Shown: positions 1 to 8,991 of the stretch, piece after piece
How the letters are laid out: every line of letters starts with the position of its first letter
How positions within the stretch are numbered: the first letter of the stretch is position 1
From: Rossellomorea sp. AcN35-11
Lineage (GTDB): Bacteria; Bacillota; Bacilli; Bacillales; Bacillaceae_B
Assembly: GCA_030388825.1 (NCBI GenBank)
Contig: CP128835.1
Location: 3,970,001 to 4,034,000 of the forward strand
Reading direction: 5' to 3'
DNA length: 64,000 nucleotides
The notes under the pieces: generated by a model
Told to the model about the DNA's origin: nothing
The model's database searches: none
What the model saw: only the letters and a program-made list of their open reading frames with translations
Made by a program: the position numbers and the translations under genes

Positions 1-771
1 GAGCATGCTGAGATCCACTGAATAATGTCTGGCTTCAGAATGATTAAGAAGATCCTGGAACGTCCAGTGCTCTTTCTGATTCAGTATGTTTAAGAGGTGT
101 TCTGTAGAAACCTTGGTTCTTGAATGAATCAGAAACTCACTTGCAAGAAACAATAACTCAAGTCGTTTATCTATTTCCTCATCACTTGTTACGAGTTCTT
201 CATACAGTTTGTAGATTTCAGGCTCAATTTGCTTCACCTGATTCCACACGGTTACCTCGGGATGGAATCCGTTTTCGATAACAGCAAGCCTTGCCAAATG
301 ATGAAGAGAATGAACGATGTGATTATAAGCATCCAGGTAGTGTTTGCTTTCAAAGAATTCTTTACCGTCCATATAACGTCGAATCAACTTGGCAAACTCC
401 ATACCCATTTTGATTTTCCTTCCATAGAACGGAAAATCCCTTAACTCCGTTTTAAGGTTTTGAATATATTCATTGCGATCGAATAGAACCTTTCCATTGA
501 ACAGCCAATCGATCACTTTGCGGTTGGACCCCAGTAGAATCCACTCATTAAGCTTCGATTCCGCTACGACATGCAGTGCTGCCTTTTGCTCTTTATAGGA
601 ATAATGTTTTATGAATACGGGTTGTTCCGCCTCTTTCACAATTAAAAAAAGGACAATATCAAATGTATCGGTCAAAGGGCTTGATTTCTTGCTTTGCTCT
701 ATTAAAAGCGCTCCTAAAGTATTGGGGTGACTTGTACGCTCTTGGTATAACGGTCGTAATATGTCTTCCAT
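1..771 (-). CDS. ygxA: Nucleotidyltransferase-like protein YgxA (partial, C-terminus off the window)
   Basis: The frame stays open from an ATG at 771 to the first base of the window, giving 257 residues with the C-terminus cut off. It begins MEDILRPLYQERT and is preceded by GGAGGAGT, which favours this ATG over one at 776 in another frame. The protein is soluble and mostly helical, with a DTFDIVLFLIV segment near residue 35. Identification as YgxA rests on that similarity and on position: ygxA sits beyond ygzB in B. subtilis, divergently from it, as here. YgxA is annotated as nucleotidyltransferase-like; its substrate is unknown. The catalytic status cannot be judged from this fragment. Confidence 0.8.
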   Translation of the reverse strand, partial: MEDILRPLYQERTSHPNTLGALLIEQSKKSSPLTDTFDIVLFLIVKEAEQPVFIKHYSYKEQKAALHVVAESKLNEWILLGSNRKVIDWLFNGKVLFDRNEYIQNLKTELRDFPFYGRKIKMGMEFAKLIRRYMDGKEFFESKHYLDAYNHIVHSLHHLARLAVIENGFHPEVTVWNQVKQIEPEIYKLYEELVTSDEEIDKRLELLFLASEFLIHSRTKVSTEHLLNILNQKEHWTFQDLLNHSEARHYSVDLSML

Positions 772-925
772 TTCATACTCCTCCACATCACTCATTGGTT
801 GGTTACTATTTCGACATTCATATAAGATTTCCTTCTCTGAATATAGTCATTTTTCGACAAAACGGTTTCGTATCCCTCTTCTTACACCAATTATGGTATA
901 GTATTTTTTTAGGAGGGACAAACAA

Positions 926-1273
926 ATGGCTAAGTATTCTAGTAAAATCAATAAAATCCGTACGTTTGCCTTAAGTTTGGTTTTCATCGGATTCATCATT
1001 ATGTACGTAGGTATATATTTTAAAGAACATCCTTGGGTCATGACAACATTCATGCTGCTGGGTTTTCTGGCAATCATCGGAAGTACGGTCGTATACTTCT
1101 GGATCGGGATGCTGTCCACCAAGGCTGTTCAAGTCACTTGCCCCAACTGTGGGAAGGTCACCAAAGTACTTGGGCGCGTGGACATGTGCATGTATTGTAA
1201 TGAACCGTTAACTCTTGATCCGAATCTTGAAGGGGAAGAGTTTGATGAGGATTATAATAAAAAGAAAAGGTAG
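926..1273 (+). CDS. ygzB: YgzB family (UPF0295) small membrane protein
   Basis: A 115-residue protein with two transmembrane segments (about residues 14-32 and 40-62), followed by a cytoplasmic zinc-ribbon-like tail with CPNCGK (about 73-78) and CMYC (about 88-91). It ends in an acidic then lysine-rich tail. This arrangement, with the start [17 protein letters not shown], matches the UPF0295/YgzB family. The start has AGGAGGGACAAACA upstream. It lies between ygxA and perR exactly as in B. subtilis. Function is unknown; the paired CxxC motifs suggest metal binding, which is inference. A terminator follows directly. Confidence 0.92.
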   Translation: MAKYSSKINKIRTFALSLVFIGFIIMYVGIYFKEHPWVMTTFMLLGFLAIIGSTVVYFWIGMLSTKAVQVTCPNCGKVTKVLGRVDMCMYCNEPLTLDPNLEGEEFDEDYNKKKR

Positions 1274-1280
1274 ACACAAG

Positions 1281-1308
1281 AAAGACCTTCAGAATGAAGG
1301 TCTTTTTT
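1281..1308 (+). terminator. Rho-independent terminator of ygzB
   Basis: Stem AAGACCTTC / GAAGGTCTT with a short loop, followed by a T run; it begins 8 nt after the ygzB stop. Confidence 0.88.
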
Positions 1309-1316
1309 GTTCTCAA

Positions 1317-1352
1317 AAAAAGAATGGCTCTGGATTCAGAACCATTCTTTTC
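1317..1352 (-). terminator. Rho-independent terminator of perR
   Basis: Hairpin AGAATGG-TCTG / CAGA-CCATTCT with one wobble position; on the minus strand it is followed by a T-rich tract. It overlaps the end of perR and meets the ygzB terminator tail to tail. Confidence 0.85.
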
Positions 1353-1792
1353 TAATGGGTATCCTTTATAGTGCATTCCGAGCACGTCCCGTAGATTTCC
1401 ATACGGTGATTGTTCACTTTGAATCCAGTGACATGGGAAGCGAGTTGTTCCACCTCATCCAGTCCAGGGTAATGAAAGTCAACGATCTTGCCGCAGCCAT
1501 CGCAGATGACATGGTAATGATCAGTCGTCACAAAATCAAAACGGCTTGATGCATCCCCATAGGTCAGTTCCTTCACCAACCCTACTTCACGGAATACCCG
1601 TAAATTATTATAAACCGTAGCGACACTCATATTAGGGAATTTCCCTTCAAGTGCTTTATATATGTCATCAGCCGTTGGATGAGCCATTGAATCGATGAGA
1701 TACTCTAATATCGCATGACGTTGAGGAGTGATACGGACTCCCGTTTCCTTCAATGTCGAAATCGCTTCTTTTAATTGTCCTTCTTCTGACAT
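1352..1792 (-). CDS. perR: Peroxide-responsive repressor PerR (Fur family)
   Basis: Peroxide sensor and repressor of the Fur family: Fe(II)-bound PerR represses catalase, Dps, heme and related genes until its histidine ligands are oxidised by H2O2. All expected ligands are visible, each one residue later than in B. subtilis: regulatory H38, D86, H92, H94 and D105, and structural zinc cysteines C97, C100, C137 and C140. That fixed offset, plus a GAGG Shine-Dalgarno 9 nt upstream, supports the ATG at 1792 (146 aa) over the one at 1798. A winged helix occupies about residues 20-80. A Per box lies upstream, as expected for autoregulation. Neighbours ygzB and ygxA confirm the locus. Confidence 0.97.
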   Translation of the reverse strand: MSEEGQLKEAISTLKETGVRITPQRHAILEYLIDSMAHPTADDIYKALEGKFPNMSVATVYNNLRVFREVGLVKELTYGDASSRFDFVTTDHYHVICDGCGKIVDFHYPGLDEVEQLASHVTGFKVNNHRMEIYGTCSECTIKDTH

Positions 1793-1825
1793 CGTCATGC
1801 ACCTCTTTTCATAAGAATTATCATT

Positions 1826-1840
1826 TTATAATGTTTATAA
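1826..1840 (-). promoter_or_regulatory. Per box upstream of perR
   Basis: On the minus strand the site reads TTATAAACATTATAA, close to the PerR consensus TTATAATNATTATAA (one arm position off). It ends about 30 nt before the perR start, fitting autoregulation. A weaker second palindrome, TGATAATTCTTATGA, lies just downstream. Confidence 0.8.
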
Positions 1841-1885
1841 ATAGTGTACTAATCAACGTCCCCTTTTGTCAATCATTCTCACTGG

Positions 1886-2434
1886 TTACTCGTGTAAGTT
1901 TTTCTCTCGTTCACCGAGCTGCTGGTTTATGTAGCGACCTGCAACGAATAGGTAGTCAGAAAGTCGATTCAGATACGAAAGGACTATTGGATTGATTTCT
2001 TCATTTATCCCAACCGCTTCCCTTTCAGCTCTTCTCACGATCGTTCTCGCTGTATGAAAGGCTGCACCAGCCGGGTGACCTCCAGGGAGGATAAAGTTGG
2101 TGAGGGGTGTCAACGTACCATCAAGAAAGTCGATTTGTTCTTCCAGCTCTTTGATATGTGATTCTTCCAGCTTCCATTTCACTTCTTTTCCTTCAGGTGT
2201 AGCCAGTTCGGCTCCGACATGAAAGAGAATGGTCTGCACCTTATGGAAGAACTCCTCAAATTTTTCTTTCCCATCAAAATATTCAGCTTTGATGTAGCTT
2301 ATACCTAATCCGATCATTGAATTGGCTTCATCGCATGTTCCGTATGCCTCCACGCGCTGATCTTTCTTGGATACCCTTGTTCCATAGACCAACGAAGTCG
2401 TTCCTTTGTCTCCCGTTTTGGTGTAGATTTTCAT
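1886..2434 (-). CDS. PduO-type ATP:cob(I)alamin adenosyltransferase
   Basis: Transfers the adenosyl group of ATP to cob(I)alamin to make coenzyme B12. The 182-residue length and the N-terminal MKIYTKTGDKGTTSL ATP-binding signature followed by RVEAYGTCDE are typical of the PduO/MMAB family (B. subtilis YvqK). The RAEREAV and YLNRLSDYLF blocks near the C-terminus form the remaining active-site helices. The ATG overlaps the end of the preceding dehydrogenase (stop at 2436) and has AGAGGGG upstream, so the two are probably cotranscribed. Together with the B12 riboswitch near 61.4 kb this says the cell uses or salvages cobalamin. Confidence 0.93.
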   Translation of the reverse strand: MKIYTKTGDKGTTSLVYGTRVSKKDQRVEAYGTCDEANSMIGLGISYIKAEYFDGKEKFEEFFHKVQTILFHVGAELATPEGKEVKWKLEESHIKELEEQIDFLDGTLTPLTNFILPGGHPAGAAFHTARTIVRRAEREAVGINEEINPIVLSYLNRLSDYLFVAGRYINQQLGEREKNLHE

Positions 2435-2435
2435 T

Positions 2436-3387
2436 TTAATATCCCCTCTCTGTATCGATTACGTTGATAAAGTTCCTACTCTTATTACTATATGTAGTTA
2501 AATTCTTTTTAAAAATTCCAAGTGCCCTTGGCATATATTTCTTTGTGATACTGGAAAGGTGAGGTGTCACGGTTATCCCCTCATCTTCCCAGAAGGGATG
2601 CCCTTGAGGCAATGGTTCATGATCAAATACATCCAGGTACATATGGTCTATCAACTTCTGTACACTCACTTCAAGAAGTACGGATTCCTCCACCAGATCA
2701 CCACGGCCTATGTTAATGAATACAGCAGAGTCTTTCATTTGTTGAAAATGAGAAAGCTTAAGCAGATGTTTTGTCTTTGCGGTACTCGGCAGGACGGATA
2801 CGATATAATCTGCATGCTGCAGCTCATTGGTGAATGTTTCAAGAGTGTGCATATGGTCAAAAATGTTCTCTCCCGCTACCCGTCGAATTCACACCGCTCA
2901 CTTTCATTTGGAACGATTTAGCCAGCCGGGCGATTTCCCCGCCGATCGCTCCCGCTCCCAGAATCAGAAGAGAGGATTGATGGAGTTCCGAGGTTGGCAG
3001 TCTTCGGCTCCAGATACCTTCCCGTTCCTGATTTATTACTTCCCGTAATTGTTTTGCATGCTGAAGCATCAGCCCGATCGTAAACTCCCCCATTGGGATC
3101 TTGTGAATGCCTTTTGCATTGGTAACGAGGATCCCCCTCTTCCTGATCGCTTGGAACGGCATCTTCTCAAGACCGGCAGAGGTAACCATGATCCATTTGC
3201 ATTTCTCACACGTTTCAATGTGCCCGTTCGTCAAATCCTCCCCCATCGTGACGATGACCTCGGCGTTTGGCAGTTCAGCTTCCGCTTCTTTGATTTTTTT
3301 ATAAAAATGAAATTCAGCTTCAGGAAAGCTGTTTATCAAGTCTGAGACGAATTGCTCCTTCGGTTGAAATGTAAAGATGATTTTCAT
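2436..3387 (-). CDS. D-2-hydroxyacid dehydrogenase (one frame break)
   Basis: NAD-dependent reduction of 2-keto acids to D-2-hydroxy acids; the physiological substrate is unknown. The N-terminal part starts at ATG 3387 (GGGAGG upstream) and contains the Rossmann loop LILGAGAIGGEIA; the second part carries NIGRGDLVEE and the catalytic His of TPHLSS. The two halves lie in different frames. Dropping one base around 2870-2882 (CCC runs) joins ...GVNSTGSG to ENIFDHMHTL and restores a full family-length enzyme of about 317 residues. It lies directly upstream of the adenosyltransferase. A real pseudogene is possible, but the same kind of one-base insertion recurs across the window. Confidence 0.85.
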
Positions 3388-3468
3388 GCACGTTCCTCCC
3401 ATCACTATTACCCACTATTTTACCATAGAGGATAGAAATCCCCCTAGTTTCAATATCCTTGAGACATA

Positions 3469-3494
3469 AAAAAAAGGATCGACCTGGTCGATCC
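3469..3494 (-). terminator. Rho-independent terminator downstream of bcp
   Basis: Palindrome GGATCGACC / GGTCGATCC; on the minus strand it is followed by a run of eight T. It separates bcp from the dehydrogenase-adenosyltransferase pair. Confidence 0.85.
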
Positions 3495-3611
3495 TATACA
3501 CGGATGAGACTGACTTATTTGAGGAGGTTGCCCTACTCTTACTATATGTCCTTACACAATATGTGAATGGACAAAAGCCTCGACTCAGTCAAAATAGGCT
3601 TAAAAATAGGC

Positions 3612-4076
3612 TTAAGAAAGATTCTCCTTAATATAATCCAGTGCTTCCTCTACATGCCCCTTCACTTTCACTTTCCTCCACTCCTTTGAAAGATTGCCTT
3701 CTTTATCGATAATGAAAGTGGAGCGTTCGATTCCCATGTATTCTTTTCCAAAGTTCTTCTTCAGTTTCCAAACGCCGTATTCCTCGGCCACCTTATGATC
3801 TTCATCTACAAGAAGCAGGAAAGGAAGACCGTGCTTGTCCACGAATTTTTCATGTTTATCGACAGGGTCGGGACTTACACCAAGGATGACGGCATCCAAA
3901 TGTTCAAAGTTTTCATGCTGATCCCTGAAATCGCATGCCTCCGTCGTGCATCCTGGTGTCATGTCCTTCGGATAGAAGTATAGAACCACGTTTTTTCCTT
4001 GATAATCTGAAAGCTTCACTTTTTTTCCGTTGCTTGCGAGTAATTCGAATCCCGGTGCTTTTTGACCAACTGTCAT
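3612..4076 (-). CDS. bcp: Thioredoxin-dependent thiol peroxidase (Bcp/PrxQ)
   Basis: Cytoplasmic peroxiredoxin reducing H2O2 and organic peroxides at the expense of thioredoxin. The peroxidatic cysteine is C43 in the TPGCTTEAC motif, with the resolving cysteine C48 five residues on, as in the atypical two-Cys PrxQ group; LYFYPKD precedes it. At 154 residues the length is standard. ATG 4076 is chosen because GGAGGGATT lies at proper spacing, while the longer version starting at 4091 would overlap that site. This is the ygaF position between gsaB and perR in B. subtilis, although extra genes are inserted here. No convincing Per box was seen upstream. Confidence 0.95.
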   Translation of the reverse strand: MTVGQKAPGFELLASNGKKVKLSDYQGKNVVLYFYPKDMTPGCTTEACDFRDQHENFEHLDAVILGVSPDPVDKHEKFVDKHGLPFLLLVDEDHKVAEEYGVWKLKKNFGKEYMGIERSTFIIDKEGNLSKEWRKVKVKGHVEEALDYIKENLS

Positions 4077-4147
4077 AGATAATCCCTCCATTGGATTGTA
4101 TTCTGACTATAGCGTACCCAATGGCAGGGAAAAACTCAAACCATACG

Positions 4148-4552
4148 CTATTTGTTATCATAATGTATAAATGATTTGACGACAAAGGCTGCCGGTATCG
4201 TATAACCAAGCCAGGATTCAATAAGAGCAATCCCTCTGCCAATCCCGACAGGCGTGACATCCCCGTATCCTACTGAGAAGAGGGTGATGCCGCTGAAATA
4301 CATAGTGGTGAATAAATGATCCAGAAAATCACCCGTCAACGGTTTCCCTCCCTCAACGAGAATCGGGACCCCTTCAAGTTCCAATAGTGTAAACAGAAGG
4401 CCAAAGCCAACCATGATCGTAATATAACTCATTCCCAGGAAGATGAAGTGATGAAATGAAACATGATGCTCTTTCCATCTGGAAGGATAAAACAATGCCC
4501 TTAAACTCATCACCATACAGAACAGAATGATAAACCCAATGATATAAAGCAT
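4148..4552 (-). CDS. Two-TM potassium channel family protein
   Basis: Small ion channel subunit with a first hydrophobic segment at the N-terminus, a second about residues 40-60, a pore loop with the selectivity filter SVGYGD (usual TVGYGD), and a last transmembrane helix. The filter sits in GITLFSVGYGDVTPVG, leaving little doubt about K+-channel ancestry. No cytoplasmic RCK/TrkA-N domain follows, so gating is unclear. ATG 4552 has AGAGGG at a better distance than ATG 4558. It is followed closely by bcp and preceded by the ABC exporter genes, all on the same strand, so it may be read from either promoter. Confidence 0.85.
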   Translation of the reverse strand: MLYIIGFIILFCMVMSLRALFYPSRWKEHHVSFHHFIFLGMSYITIMVGFGLLFTLLELEGVPILVEGGKPLTGDFLDHLFTTMYFSGITLFSVGYGDVTPVGIGRGIALIESWLGYTIPAAFVVKSFIHYDNK

Positions 4553-4613
4553 GTACATACCCTCTTTTTTCTGCTTGTCTTCCTATATGTACGCTTCTGG
4601 CCTCCTAATCATT

Positions 4614-5399
4614 CTAATTACCTGCACCCCTGTATCGTTTTACACCTTCATTCCATAATACAATTGAAAAGATGAAAAATCCCATGCCCACAAAGGGAGT
4701 CAGAAACGAATATGGATACCATTCCGTCTTTTCGAGGAAAAAGGCAGAAGGATACACCCCTACGAATGCGAACGGAAGGATCCAAGTTAACACAAATCGG
4801 ATCACTTTATTATAGATATCAACGGGGTATCTTCCATAGTTCCCGATATTATACATCATCGGCATGACGGATGTTTTCGCATCCGACCAGAAGGCAATGC
4901 TTGCAAGAGCGATAAAAATCCCTGCATATACGAGAGCCCCGCCAATGACAAATAGAATGAATAAACCAGGTTCGTACCATTCAAAGGTGATATCCAGTCT
5001 TCCTCCTGCATAAAACATGACGGCCATCCCAGTAATCACTCCGAATAGGGACTCTAGCTCCATCCGTTCCAAGATGATTTGAAACAGGCTGTGTATGGGA
5101 CGGGTCAGGATCCGGTCAAATTCTCCCTTCACGACATATCGGTCGTTAAAGTCCCAAATATTGAAGAACGAACTGAACAGAGCAAAGGGAACCAAAAAGA
5201 AACCATAGATGAAGATAATTTCATCCCTTGTCCATCCACTCAACAGCTGAGTATGGCCGAACACGACCAGGATGAATACGAGATTCACCGCCTGAAACAA
5301 TAAATCGGAGAGGATCTCCACAACAAGGTCGGCCCTGTACTGCAGTCTGATCTTCATGTATTGGGCGACGTACTGAAAAAACATTTTCACATAAAACAT
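4614..5399 (-). CDS. ABC-2 type permease, DUF990 (PF06182) family
   Basis: Membrane subunit of an ABC exporter, 261 residues with six predicted hydrophobic segments. The KGEFDRILTRPIHSLFQ stretch after the second segment is characteristic of the DUF990/ABC2_membrane_6 family, which occurs as pairs of permeases with one ATPase. It follows its partner with a 3-nt gap and the ATPase lies upstream, forming a three-gene operon. The exported substrate is unknown. The arrangement is not present at this point in B. subtilis, so the operon is an insertion into the yga backbone. Confidence 0.88.
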   Translation of the reverse strand: MFYVKMFFQYVAQYMKIRLQYRADLVVEILSDLLFQAVNLVFILVVFGHTQLLSGWTRDEIIFIYGFFLVPFALFSSFFNIWDFNDRYVVKGEFDRILTRPIHSLFQIILERMELESLFGVITGMAVMFYAGGRLDITFEWYEPGLFILFVIGGALVYAGIFIALASIAFWSDAKTSVMPMMYNIGNYGRYPVDIYNKVIRFVLTWILPFAFVGVYPSAFFLEKTEWYPYSFLTPFVGMGFFIFSIVLWNEGVKRYRGAGN

Positions 5400-5402
5400 G
5401 GG

Positions 5403-6194
5403 TCACCCTCCTTGAATAATCATTTGTTTTTTGGCCATGCCCCAGAGAATCTTGATGGGTATGAGAAGTACCAAGGACCACGCCCCCTGCATGAGAATGG
5501 CATTGAAAGATTCAGAAGTCGAGAATCCATTTGTAAAGATCATGCTCGGAACATAACTGATACTCTGAAAAGGCAGGAACCCCATCACATTTTGTGCCCA
5601 GAGGGGGAAAAAGTGAATCGGAAGCAATAAGCCCGAGAACAAATCAATCACAACTCGTTTTGCACGTATAAGACCATCATTGTTGAATAAGAAAAAGGTC
5701 GTGATTCCCGTCAGCAGATTGATTTGAGTGTTGATAATGAAACTGAACAGGATTGAGATAGAAAACAGCACCAGTGTATCAAAGCCTGTTCCGATTTGAA
5801 GGGGGAAAATCAGGCTCACAATGATCATCCCAGGGAATGAGAAAAAGACCAATCTGAAGATCCCTTCTCCCAGTCCCTGCATCGTCTTCATGCCCAGATA
5901 GTTATAGGGTCTGATGAATTCAACTGCCACTTTCCCCTCTTTGATTTCCTGTGCAATTTCACGGTCAATATTATTGAAATAAAAAGCCCTTGCCATCCAG
6001 GAAACCGCAACATACGTCGTCATTTGAATAATCGATAATCCCTCGATATCTTCTTTCCCGCCGTAGATCGCCTGCCACAAGAAGTAGTATGCGCCAATGT
6101 TGATGCTGTAGATTAATATTCCACTATAATAATTAGTTCGATAAGCAAGCATCATGAGAAAGCGAATGCGAATCATTTCTATATATTTAGCCAT
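5403..6194 (-). CDS. ABC-2 type permease, DUF990 (PF06182) family
   Basis: Second membrane subunit of the same exporter, 263 residues with about six transmembrane segments. It shows the family pattern EIKEGKVAVEFIRPYNYL between segments 2 and 3, the counterpart of the GEFDRILTRP motif in its partner. AGGAGG precedes the start. It sits between the ATPase gene (52 nt upstream) and the second permease (3 nt downstream), so a heterodimeric membrane channel with one ATPase is likely. Substrate unknown. Confidence 0.88.
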   Translation of the reverse strand: MAKYIEMIRIRFLMMLAYRTNYYSGILIYSINIGAYYFLWQAIYGGKEDIEGLSIIQMTTYVAVSWMARAFYFNNIDREIAQEIKEGKVAVEFIRPYNYLGMKTMQGLGEGIFRLVFFSFPGMIIVSLIFPLQIGTGFDTLVLFSISILFSFIINTQINLLTGITTFFLFNNDGLIRAKRVVIDLFSGLLLPIHFFPLWAQNVMGFLPFQSISYVPSMIFTNGFSTSESFNAILMQGAWSLVLLIPIKILWGMAKKQMIIQGG

Positions 6195-6245
6195 GACATC
6201 CTCCTTGTATCAGGACAAATCCAATGACCATTTCTTTCTCATTGA

Positions 6246-7257
6246 TCATTTTGTCACAGCTCCTTTTTCGTAAATGTTTCGTATGATTTCTTCTGTTGTC
6301 GTTTCTTCTATTTTCATGTCTTTAACTTTGCAGTGCGTAACGACATCCGTGATCAAACGGGAAATCACTTCATCATCCGCTTCCGTTAAAGCAGAAAAGC
6401 TCTGCTTCTTCTCATCAAATGACCAGGAAATCGAGTGTTGCCTTGTTAGATCGGATAATGCCGTCAATGAAGTATCGTCAAGGAATTGAAAAACAACTTC
6501 CTTCTGGTCCCCCCAGTTCTCTTTCAGCTGGCTCAATGCGCCATCGTAAATGATTTTTCCTTCATCCAGCATGACCACCCGTTCGCAAAGGGCTTCAATA
6601 TCTGATAAATCATGTGTCGTTAGCAAGATCGTCGTATTGTACTTTTCATTAATCTCTTTTAAGAATTGACGGATCTTCAGTTTCACCAGCACATCCAGCC
6701 CGATGGTCGGTTCATCAAGGAACAGTAAAGGCGGATTATGTACAAGAGCAGCAGACCAACTCACAGCGCATTCTTTGTCCGAGAGACAGTTTACGTACAG
6801 GCTTGTCCAATAAAGGACCGATATCCAGTGTTTCAATCACATGATCCATATGCTCTTTGTATTGTTGATCCGAAACTTTATACACTTTCTTTAGCAGCTG
6901 AAAGGATTCCTGAACGGCAATATCCCACCAGAGCTGTGAACGCTGACCAAACACGACTCCAATTGTCTGAACGAATTTCTCCCTGTCTCGATGGGGGTTC
7001 ATACCGTTAACGGTCAGCTCACCACCAGTGGGTGTCAAGATGCCTGTCAACATTTTGATCGTAGTGGATTTTCCCGCCCCATTTTCACCAATGTATCCAA
7101 CCATCTCCCCCTGTTTCACATTGAAGGAAATGTCGTTCACTGCAGGAACGATTTTATAATTACGCGTAAATAGATCGCGAAAGGCCCCTTTAAGTCCGGA
7201 ACGACTTGAAAAAGCCTTGAACTCCTTACGCAGGTGATGTACTTCGATTGCATTCAT
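6246..7257 (-). CDS. ABC exporter ATP-binding protein (one frame break)
   Basis: ATPase of the DUF990 exporter. Starting at ATG 7257 (GAGGAGG upstream) it shows Walker A GENGAGKSTT, the Q-loop region GVVFGQRSQLWW and signature LSLGQRMRCEL; then, in the next frame, ALVHNPPLLFLDEPTIGLD (Walker B and D-loop) and the H-loop LLTTHD. The break lies immediately after the signature motif: dropping one C of the CC at 6756-6757 gives RCELSAALVHNPP and a complete protein of about 336 residues. The C-terminal domain of about 90 residues is typical of this exporter subgroup. Without that correction the cell would lack a working ATPase for two intact permeases. Confidence 0.87.
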
Positions 7258-7378
7258 ACTGGTCCTCCTCATTTTGAAAATATGACGTTCTTCTTTACAA
7301 ACAAAGATTAGTGTACCACAGAGGATCGTTTCTATTGGAGTAGTCTGCTTAAAAATGAGTCTCTCCATTAATCCCGAT

Positions 7379-7408
7379 TTGCTAAAGTGGAAAAGACCGT
7401 ACTACAAT
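7379..7408 (+). promoter_or_regulatory. Sigma-A-type promoter of gsaB
   Basis: TTGCTA, an 18-nt spacer, then TACAAT, ending 42 nt before the gsaB start. Confidence 0.6.
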
Positions 7409-7450
7409 AGAATAGAAAGATGGCTAAATACACATTTTCAGGAGGAAACC

Positions 7451-8738
7451 ATGAAATATACTGAATCAGAATCATTACATACAGAAGCGTTGGAACATAT
7501 CGTCGGAGGGGTGAACAGTCCCTCGCGCTCCTATAAAGCAGTAGGCGGTGGCTCACCTGTAGCGATGGAAAGAGGACAAGGAGCCTATTTCTTTGATGTT
7601 GACGGAAATAAATACATCGATTATCTGGCAGCTTACGGACCTATCATCACCGGGCATGCCCATCCACACATAACAGCAGCGATTAAGACTGCGGCTGAAA
7701 ATGGTGTCCTTTACGGAACCCCGACCCGTCATGAAGTGAAGTTCGCCAAAATGATCAAAGAAGCCATGCCCTATATGGACAAGGTCCGATTTGTCAATTC
7801 AGGGACGGAAGCCGTCATGACAACGATCCGGGTGGCAAGGGCCTATACAGGAAAAGACAAGGTCATAAAATTCGCAGGATGCTACCACGGACACTCGGAT
7901 CTGGTACTGGTTGCAGCCGGTTCCGGTCCATCTACGCTTGGAACACCTGATTCAGCAGGTGTTCCTAAAAGCATTGCCCAGGAAGTCATTACCGTTCCAT
8001 TCAATGATATCGAACCATTTAAAGCAGCGATGGAAAAATGGGGGGATCAAATTGCAGCTGTTCTGGTAGAACCTATCGTAGGGAACTTCGGAATTGTAGA
8101 ACCGAAGGAAGGCTTCCTCCAGCAGGTGAATGAGATTGCCCATGAGGCAGGGTCCCTTGTCATATATGATGAAGTCATTACCGCATTCCGTTTCATGTAC
8201 GGTGGAGCACAGGATATGCTGCAGGTGAAACCGGATTTGACCGCTCTTGGCAAGATCATCGGCGGAGGACTCCCTATCGGGGCTTACGGCGGAAAGAAAG
8301 AAATAATGGAACAGGTTGCACCCCTCGGTCCTGCCTACCAGGCAGGGACCATGGCCGGGAACCCGGCGTCCATCCTTTCAGGAATTGCCTGTCTCGAGGT
8401 ATTAAAGGAGGAAGGTGTATATGAGAAGCTTGATAAACTTGGTGAAATGCTTGAAAATGGAATCCTTGCAGCAGCCAGAGAAACATAACACACCTATCTC
8501 CGTCAACAGACTGAAGGGCGCACTCACCCTCTACTTCACGACCGAAAAAGTCGAGAATTATGAACAGGCTGAAGCAACGGATGGTGAGATGTTTGCGAAA
8601 TTCTTTAAGCTGATGCTCAATCAGGGAATCAATCTTGCACCTTCTAAATATGAAGCTTGGTTCCTTACGACAGCTCATTCCGAACAGGATATCGAGGAAA
8701 CGATCCAAGCTGTCGATCGAGCTTTTGCCCAACTATAA
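7451..8738 (+). CDS. gsaB: Glutamate-1-semialdehyde 2,1-aminomutase GsaB (one frame break)
   Basis: PLP enzyme converting glutamate-1-semialdehyde to 5-aminolevulinate for heme; GsaB is the second HemL-type enzyme of bacilli. The start follows GGAGG at 7451. Landmarks are the NSGTEAVM substrate-binding stretch, CYHGHSD, the IYDEV motif and the PLP lysine region [11 protein letters not shown]. The frame stops after AAARET; the C-terminal 85 residues ([15 protein letters not shown] onward) continue one frame over. Dropping one A of the AAA at 8481-8483 reads AAAREHNTPIS and yields the expected 429 residues. Location between ygaE and bcp agrees with B. subtilis. A sequence error is more likely than loss of function. 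Confidence 0.92.
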
Positions 8739-8748
8739 TGGAATGATC

Positions 8749-8784
8749 AAAAGACTGCTCCACACTTGAGGGGCAGTCTTTTGA
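8749..8784 (+). terminator. Rho-independent terminator of gsaB
   Basis: Stem AAAGACTGC / GCAGTCTTT with a CC-GG extension and a T-rich end, 11 nt after the gsaB stop. Confidence 0.85.
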
Positions 8785-8991
8785 ATTGATTTCTATACTA
8801 ACTCTCCCAGTGTCCTCCTATCGATTTATTTTGCAGGAGAAATCCCATGCATTTATTTGTTTATTCTATTCGACAAAAAGGTACATATTCTGTAAGAACT
8901 TATTTATATTTGCCTATTGATATTGTCTGGAACTACATGTATAGTACTGTATTGTTTATTAAAACGTTACACAAGAAAGGATACTCTTCCC

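Noticed and set aside
4092..4147. Per-box-like AT-rich palindrome upstream of bcp
   Set aside because: Only about 10 of 15 positions fit and it overlaps the end of the channel gene.
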